From: Oceanobacillus damuensis
Lineage (GTDB): Bacteria > Bacillota > Bacilli > Bacillales > Amphibacillaceae
Length of the DNA stretch: 64,000 bases
Reading direction: 5' to 3'
Assembly: GCF_001618145.1 (NCBI RefSeq)
Contig: NZ_LQNF01000018.1
Span: 18,750-82,749, forward strand
The translations under genes were made by a program, and so were the position numbers. Of the stretch, positions 58,693 through 64,000 are shown piece by piece. Position 1 is the stretch's first letter; the number at the start of each line of letters is the position of its first letter. The notes under the pieces were generated by a model. It searched no databases, was not told the origin of the DNA, and saw nothing but the letters and a program-made list of their open reading frames with translations.

Positions 58693-60389
58693 CTTAGTTT
58701 ATCAACTGTTTCTTTTGTTGGTGTTACATAAAGTGTTTTCTGATTTTCGTATGTGACATAGCCTGGTTTGGCACCGTTTGGTTTTTTGACATGTCTTATC
58801 GTTGTATAATCAACTGGAACAGAAGAAGAGTTTTGAGATTTACTGAAATATGCAGCTAGCTCAGCAGCCTCCAGCAGCGTCTGTTCGCTTACTTCCTTCG
58901 ATCTGATGATGACATGCGATCCCGGTATATCCTTTGTATGCAGCCATGTATCATCGCGATGTGCCAGTTTCGTAGTTGCATATTCATTTTGTTTATTGTT
59001 TTTACCGACAAGAATCAAAGTGCCGTCCGTTGCCACATATTCTTCCGGTACAGGTTTTGAAGGCTTGTTTTTTTTGCGATTTGTTTTTTGTCTTTTCAAA
59101 TAGCCTTCTTCCCGCAGTTCTTCACGAATTTCTTCAATATCTTCCACCCCTGCAACATCTATTTGCTGCAGCAATTGATTAAAGTAATCTATTTCCTCCT
59201 TTGTCCTGCTAATTTCATTTTGGACTACCTGCTTAGATGTTTTCAGCTTTTGATATGTTTTGAAATAGCTTTGTGCATTCTCGCTCGGTGACTTGTTCTG
59301 ATTAAGATCAATGGCAATCTCGGACTGATCGGGGTCATAATAATCCGTAACAGTGATTACCGTATCACCATGTCTGACCAGATGCATATGGGCGGTAAGC
59401 AGCTCTCCCATTTTCTGGTAATGATCAGCTTTTTCCGCTTTTTTAACTGTTTGCATATGCTTTTTTAACTTCCGTTCATTTTTATTTTTTTCATTTTTTA
59501 TAAACCGGTACAGATCTTTTGCTTGTTGTTTGACACGATCTCGTTCTGCTTTTCCGGAATAGAAGCTATCCAGCATGGAATTAACTGTCTCAAACAGCTC
59601 TTGCTCTCCCTTATGGGAAGTAATGGGGAGGACATGAAAATCTTCCTTGCCATTACGGTAAATTCCCGGTGAATATTTGTTTAAGAGTAGTTGCTCCTGA
59701 ATCTCCGTAAACTTTTCCATATAGGCTTCATTCGTTCCAAAATTGGCTCTGTTTGTTATTTCTTTTGTAATAAACGGGGAGAACCCATCAAGAATGCCCA
59801 CCATTTGCATATCGATTTTACCAGCATTGAAATCGAGTTTCCTGATTAATTGCTCTCCATCGATTTCCAAAGGATTCAATTTGTTTTGGGATGGCGGCAG
59901 CTTATATTCCTGCCCCGGAAGGATCGAACGGTGCCGGTTTTGCGACATGGATATATGCTTAATGCTGTCAATGATATGTCCCTTATCCTTATCAACGATC
60001 ATTACATTACTATGCTTTCCCATCAGTTCTGCAACAAGTAATTTTTGACTGATATCTCCCAGTTCATTTCTTGTCTTGATGGAAAAGGTGACGATACGTT
60101 CCATTCCATATTGCTCAATACCTTCCAGAATGGCACCGGAAAGATGTTTTCTTAGTACCATGCAAAACATTGGTGGTTCTTTCGGATTCATATATATATC
60201 ATCTGTCAGATGAAATCTCGCATAGGTTGGATGAACGGACATTAATAAAGAATGGTTTTTCCCCTGACTTCTGATTGTAAAAACAAGTTCTGTGGAAGTT
60301 GGTTGGTATATTTTAGTTATTTTTCCCGAAATCAATTTATCTTTTAATTCTTCTGTAACTGCTCTTGTTACGATACCATCGAATGGCAT
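58680..60389 (-). CDS. rqcH: Ribosome quality control factor RqcH (NFACT, Rqc2 homologue)
   Basis: 569 residues from the ATG at 60389 (MPFDGIVTRAVTEELKDKL) with AGAGGTGAT upstream. NFACT-N domain (1 to about 200), helix-hairpin-helix part, long coiled coil (about 290-425) and NFACT-R domain (TLILVGKNNKQNEYATTKLA, DDTWLHTKDIPGSHVIIRSK). It binds stalled 50S subunits and adds C-terminal alanine tails. The residue pair known as D97-R98 in B. subtilis reads E97-R98 here. It matches yloA next to yloB. Confidence 0.95.
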   Translation of the reverse strand: MPFDGIVTRAVTEELKDKLISGKITKIYQPTSTELVFTIRSQGKNHSLLMSVHPTYARFHLTDDIYMNPKEPPMFCMVLRKHLSGAILEGIEQYGMERIVTFSIKTRNELGDISQKLLVAELMGKHSNVMIVDKDKGHIIDSIKHISMSQNRHRSILPGQEYKLPPSQNKLNPLEIDGEQLIRKLDFNAGKIDMQMVGILDGFSPFITKEITNRANFGTNEAYMEKFTEIQEQLLLNKYSPGIYRNGKEDFHVLPITSHKGEQELFETVNSMLDSFYSGKAERDRVKQQAKDLYRFIKNEKNKNERKLKKHMQTVKKAEKADHYQKMGELLTAHMHLVRHGDTVITVTDYYDPDQSEIAIDLNQNKSPSENAQSYFKTYQKLKTSKQVVQNEISRTKEEIDYFNQLLQQIDVAGVEDIEEIREELREEGYLKRQKTNRKKNKPSKPVPEEYVATDGTLILVGKNNKQNEYATTKLAHRDDTWLHTKDIPGSHVIIRSKEVSEQTLLEAAELAAYFSKSQNSSSVPVDYTTIRHVKKPNGAKPGYVTYENQKTLYVTPTKETVDKLRKKG

Positions 60390-60484
60390 AAAATCACCTC
60401 TTGCGCAATTATAGCATTTTTTCAGGTTGATAGGCATAGAAATGTAGTAATAGCTTGTACTATCAAATGCCCGGAGGAATGCAG

Positions 60485-63139
60485 ATGAAATGGTATCAAA
60501 TGGATGCAGAAAAAGTTGAACAAAAATTGCATGTCACTGCTAACAGGGGACTGTCCCCCAAACAGGCGGAAGTGCGTCGGAAACAATATGGTGAAAACAT
60601 CCTGGAATCAAAGAAAAATACTTCCAAATGGCTTATTTTCCTAAAGCAGTTTCAGGATTTCATGGTGATTGTGTTATTGGCTGCCACGTTGATAGCTGGA
60701 TTGCTTGGAGAATTTGTCGACGCAGTAGCTATCATGGTAATTGTATTGATTAACGGATTTATTGGTTTCTTTCAAGAACAAAAGGCAGAAAATTCTTTGG
60801 AAAGGCTAAAAGAATTATCAGCACCGATGGCGAATGTCCTTCGGGATGAGAAATGGACAAAGATATCATCGAGAGAGGTTGTAGTAGGGGATATTGTAAA
60901 AATTAATAGCGGTGACCGGATTCCTGCTGATATCCGCATTCTCAAATCAAACAGTATGGAGACGGAAGAGTCGGCACTTACTGGTGAATCATTGCCGGTA
61001 AGCAAACATGCTACAGCAATAAAACAAGATCATCTTGATGTACAGGACCAATCGAATATGGGGTTTATGGGAACGCTTGTTACTAGAGGTTCCGGGATAG
61101 GCATCGTAGTTGGAACCGGGATGAATACCGTTATGGGACAAATTGCCTCGCTTATGGAAAATACGAAAAAGATGATAACGCCTTTGGAATTAAAACTTGC
61201 AGAACTTGGAAAGATTTTAATTGTCGTCGCATTGCTGCTTACCGTGTTAGTAGCCGGTCTGGGTGTCATTCAGGGTCATCCGATGTATGAGATGTTTCTT
61301 GCAGGTGTTTCTCTGGCCGTCGCAGCCATTCCGGAAGGGCTGCCTGCAATTGTAACGGTTGCTCTTTCACTTGGTGTACAGCGGATGATTCGAAAAAAGG
61401 CCATTGTCAGAAAGCTTTCGGCGGTGGAGACATTGGGATGTGCATCAGTCATATGTTCTGATAAAACAGGGACGATGACAGAAAATCAGATGACGGTAAA
61501 GGAAATATTTTTAAATGGAGACTATCTGTATGTTTCCGGTGATGGTTACCAGATTCACGGTGATTTTTTTCTTGATCGGGAAAAAGTGGAGCGAGCCTAT
61601 CCCAATCTCGAAAACATGCTTTTATATGGCATGCTGTGTAATAATGCCTCTCTATATGTCAAAAAAGGAAAAAATTATATTGATGGTGATCCCACAGATG
61701 GTGCACTGCTCGTTGCAGCAAGGAAAATGGGGTTAACAGCATCACTAGGTGAAGATTATCGCATCGTAAAGGAATTTCCATTCGATTCAAACCGAAAAAG
61801 AATGAGTGTCGTCGTTGAAGATAAAAACAAAATGCGATTCCTGATTACGAAAGGCGCTCCGGACGTTCTGCTGCCGCGATCATCGTTCTTTCTGGACAAG
61901 GACGGAAGGAAACTGATGAAGCAGCAAAATAAAGTCCAAATTGAAAACGCGATTAACGGCATGGCTAATAAAGCTTTAAGAACAATCGCGATCGGTATGA
62001 AATCTTTATCGGCTAATACTCCTCTGGATTCCGCTTTGCTGGAAGACGAGCTGACATTTATCGGCCTATACGGATTAATGGACCCTCCGAGGAAAGAAGT
62101 AAAGTCTGCTATAAGTGAATGCCGTGAAGCAGGCATAAAAACTGTCATGATTACTGGCGACCATGTGAACACTGCACGAGCAATCGCCAAAAATTTAAAT
62201 TTGCTTCCTGATCACGGTCTTGTTCTGGAAGGCTATCAACTAAATAAAATGTCGCCAGAAGAACTTCGCAGTGTCATAGAAGACACATATGTTTTTGCCA
62301 GGGTGACACCGGAACATAAGCTAAAGATCGTTAAGGCTTTCCAGGAAAAAGGGCATATCGTGGCAATGACGGGTGATGGTGTCAATGATGCTCCTGCAAT
62401 CAAAGCAAGTGATATCGGTATCAGTATGGGAATAAGCGGTACAGATGTTACAAAAGAGGCATCCTCCTTGATTTTGATGGATGATAACTTTGCCACAATC
62501 AAGTCTGCAATTCACGAAGGAAGGAATATCTATGAAAACATCCGTAAATTCATCAGATATTTACTGGCCTCCAATGTAGGGGAAATACTCGTCATGCTAT
62601 TTGCCATGCTACTTGCTCTGCCGTTGCCGCTGATACCAGTTCAGATTCTTTGGGTCAATCTTGTTACAGACGGTCTTCCGGCGATGGCACTTGGACTTGA
62701 TAAGGCTGAAGAAGATGTCATGAAACGGGATCCAAGAAACCCTCGTGAAGGAATCTTTTCAAGAGGATTAGGCTATAAAATAATAAGCAGAGGTATTCTC
62801 ATTGGTACTGTAACCTTAATTGGATTTGTGGTTACGTATCAAAATAATCCGGATAACTTAATCTTCGCCCAGACAACGGCATTTACCATTTTAGTGTTGG
62901 CACAATTAATTCATGTTTTCGATTGCAGAAGTGAGCATTCTATATTTGCCAGAAATCCATTTGAAAATATTTATCTTGTCTTTGCAGTGATTTCTTCATT
63001 ACTGCTTCTGCTCGTAGTTGTTTACTGGCCACCACTGCAGCCAATTTTTCATACAGTGAGTCTTTCACTTACTGACTGGATGCTCGTCACTGCATTGGCA
63101 GCAATCCCTACCGTTTTATTCGGTTTTACAAAAAAATGA
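60485..63139 (+). CDS. yloB: P-type calcium-transporting ATPase (SERCA-like, YloB)
   Basis: 884 residues from the ATG at 60485 with GGAGG 8 bases upstream; earlier in-frame ATGs overlap that site. A P-type ATPase: TGES loop (ALTGESLPVSKH), VAAIPEGLPAIVTVALSLG (M4 calcium site), D326 in CSDKTGTMTEN, MTGDGVNDAPAIKASDIG hinge, and the M5-M6 residues SNVGEILVM and NLVTDGLPAMALG. Exports Ca2+ using ATP; in B. subtilis it is linked to spore formation. Divergent from rqcH. Confidence 0.95.
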   Translation: MKWYQMDAEKVEQKLHVTANRGLSPKQAEVRRKQYGENILESKKNTSKWLIFLKQFQDFMVIVLLAATLIAGLLGEFVDAVAIMVIVLINGFIGFFQEQKAENSLERLKELSAPMANVLRDEKWTKISSREVVVGDIVKINSGDRIPADIRILKSNSMETEESALTGESLPVSKHATAIKQDHLDVQDQSNMGFMGTLVTRGSGIGIVVGTGMNTVMGQIASLMENTKKMITPLELKLAELGKILIVVALLLTVLVAGLGVIQGHPMYEMFLAGVSLAVAAIPEGLPAIVTVALSLGVQRMIRKKAIVRKLSAVETLGCASVICSDKTGTMTENQMTVKEIFLNGDYLYVSGDGYQIHGDFFLDREKVERAYPNLENMLLYGMLCNNASLYVKKGKNYIDGDPTDGALLVAARKMGLTASLGEDYRIVKEFPFDSNRKRMSVVVEDKNKMRFLITKGAPDVLLPRSSFFLDKDGRKLMKQQNKVQIENAINGMANKALRTIAIGMKSLSANTPLDSALLEDELTFIGLYGLMDPPRKEVKSAISECREAGIKTVMITGDHVNTARAIAKNLNLLPDHGLVLEGYQLNKMSPEELRSVIEDTYVFARVTPEHKLKIVKAFQEKGHIVAMTGDGVNDAPAIKASDIGISMGISGTDVTKEASSLILMDDNFATIKSAIHEGRNIYENIRKFIRYLLASNVGEILVMLFAMLLALPLPLIPVQILWVNLVTDGLPAMALGLDKAEEDVMKRDPRNPREGIFSRGLGYKIISRGILIGTVTLIGFVVTYQNNPDNLIFAQTTAFTILVLAQLIHVFDCRSEHSIFARNPFENIYLVFAVISSLLLLLVVVYWPPLQPIFHTVSLSLTDWMLVTALAAIPTVLFGFTKK

Positions 63140-63147
63140 ACTTTTAG

Positions 63148-63186
63148 AATAACCCGGAAATCGACATTTGTTTCCGGGTTATTTAG
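63148..63186 (+). terminator. Terminator after yloB
   Basis: AATAACCCGGAAA (63148-63160) pairs with TTTCCGGGTTATT (63171-63183). Confidence 0.88.
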
Positions 63187-63268
63187 TTATAAAACTAGTT
63201 AACTGTCGCAGAGTGGGATTGACAATTAAGACTTGGTAGAATGAGGAATTCTCCGAGATACACAGCTT

Positions 63269-63850
63269 AAGTTGACTCTGTATTAACTGTTTGGTCAATG
63301 AAGTTTGGACTACAAGGATCTTTCGTTTATTTAGCAGTTTTTATCTTTGATATAAAATACGAAGTAACTGTAAATTTATTACCGAAACTGTGCTCTTGTC
63401 GCCGTCCGGGATCGCTCTGGGCGGATGCTTTCCGCGGGCACGGCCTCAGCCCCGAAGAGAAAACCACTCTTCTGGTCTTCGGACACGTGCTTTTCCCGCA
63501 GGACAAGGAACGCTTCGTCAGCATTCGCATCGCACGAAGAAAATTGGTTTGTATTTTCGAGGAGTCACCGCCCGCCACTCACCCGGACTGGTGAAGTTGT
63601 ATAATTAGAATTAATCGCTCTTATGAATGAAGTTTATTGCCATCAAGCTAAAAACAGCTCTGGGAAATACACTGCGCTTTTCGCGGGCGGCTGGTGAGCC
63701 AACTTGCGCTAAAGGGCTGCGTTGTCTCACCGATGCCTATGCTCCCGCAGAACAAGGAATGCTTCGGCAGCATTACATCGCACGCAGAAAATGCGGATGC
63801 ATTTTCAAGGAGTCTCCGTGTATTTCCCGGAGCTGGTTAGAAGATTAATG
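63269..63850 (+). repeat. Composite repeat, copy 4 (module B inverted)
   Basis: L flank (TAAGTTGACTCTGTATTAAC, ending TGATATAAAATACGAAGTAA), module A forward (about 63401-63592) carrying a nested insert (63503-63560), linker, then module B in reverse (about 63655-63837) with its own nested insert (about 63751-63809). No clear R flank follows. Frames crossing it are not supported as genes. Confidence 0.75.
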
Positions 63851-63949
63851 CCAATTATTATCCTTGAAATAGCTAATGATTACGGATGAATTTATGTCGT
63901 TTATTTTAAAAATGTTAGATGCAGAATTCTTTTTTGAAAAAACTCCATA

Positions 63950-64000
63950 CCAGCAGCCCGTATACACGTAGACTCCAGCGGGAGGAAAGGCATAGGTGAG
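63950..64000 (+). repeat. Start of a further module B copy, cut by the window end
   Basis: CGTAGACTCCAGCGGGAGGA and AAAGGCATAGGTGAG match the module B sequence at 4381-4413. The rest lies outside the window. Confidence 0.6.

Noticed and set aside
63298..63848. Frames of 70-100 codons across composite repeat copy 4
   Set aside because: Same repeat sequence, mutually overlapping frames, no conserved protein.

Overview
The window is a low-GC Gram-positive chromosome segment from an endospore-forming member of the Bacillaceae. The evidence is collinearity with the Bacillus subtilis ylb / dcw / spoIIG / ylm / pyr / ylo regions, the sporulation genes (ylbJ, spoVD, spoIIGA, sigE, sigG, an rsfA-like gene), bacillithiol synthesis (bshC), a meso-DAP type MurE and T-box and PyrR regulation. 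Gene content (murF between murE and mraY, no murG or murB, many intergenic repeats) resembles the Oceanobacillus/Virgibacillus/Lentibacillus group. That placement is inference from gene order, not from a search.

Layout. 1-12.5 kb is the ylbC-ylbP block: a CAP-domain protein cut by the window edge, ylbD, ylbE, ricF (ylbF), ylbG, rsmD, coaD, ylbJ, ylbL, tmcAL (ylbM), ylbN-rpmF (rpmF is only 57 codons), an enoyl-CoA hydratase-like gene, an rsfA-like regulator and a GNAT acetyltransferase. 12.5-31.5 kb is a DUF3397 gene, bshC and the division and cell-wall (dcw) cluster: mraZ-rsmH-ftsL-pbpB-spoVD-murE-murF-mraY-murD-ftsW/spoVE-divIB-ftsA-ftsZ. A BCCT transporter lies at 32.1-33.6 kb between ftsZ and spoIIGA. 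34.2-40.9 kb is spoIIGA-sigE-sigG-ylmC-ylmD-ylmE-sepF-ylmG-ylmH-divIVA. 40.9-45.8 kb is T-box-ileS, lspA and an RluD-family synthase. 45.8-56.3 kb is the pyr operon pyrR-B-C-AA-AB-K-D-F-E, with two PyrR attenuators and no pyrP. 56.3-63.2 kb holds a LysR regulator, an Ohr/OsmC protein, rqcH (reverse strand) and a P-type Ca2+-ATPase.

How the genes work together. The dcw genes supply lipid II precursors (MurE, MurF, MraY, MurD), the septal synthase (FtsW/SpoVE with PBP2B or SpoVD) and the divisome (FtsL, DivIB, FtsA, FtsZ, SepF, DivIVA). SpoIIGA processes pro-sigma-E, and sigma-G follows. The pyr operon makes UMP de novo and is controlled by PyrR-dependent attenuation.

What is unusual is the intergenic DNA. 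A composite element of about 650 bp occurs in four places (about 3971-4597, 11782-12457, 57467-58121 and from 63269 on; a further partial copy runs off the end). It has conserved outer flanks (L, R) and two large stem-loop modules (A, B) that flip orientation independently of the flanks. A nested insert of about 60 bp sits repeatedly in front of GGAGTC. A second family (C, with the core ACAGCCACGTCCAGCT) occurs at five places, two of them in inverted orientation around the BCCT gene. A third, short family (D) occurs twice in full, once inside the pyrR leader. No tRNA, rRNA, CRISPR array, prophage or transposase gene was seen.
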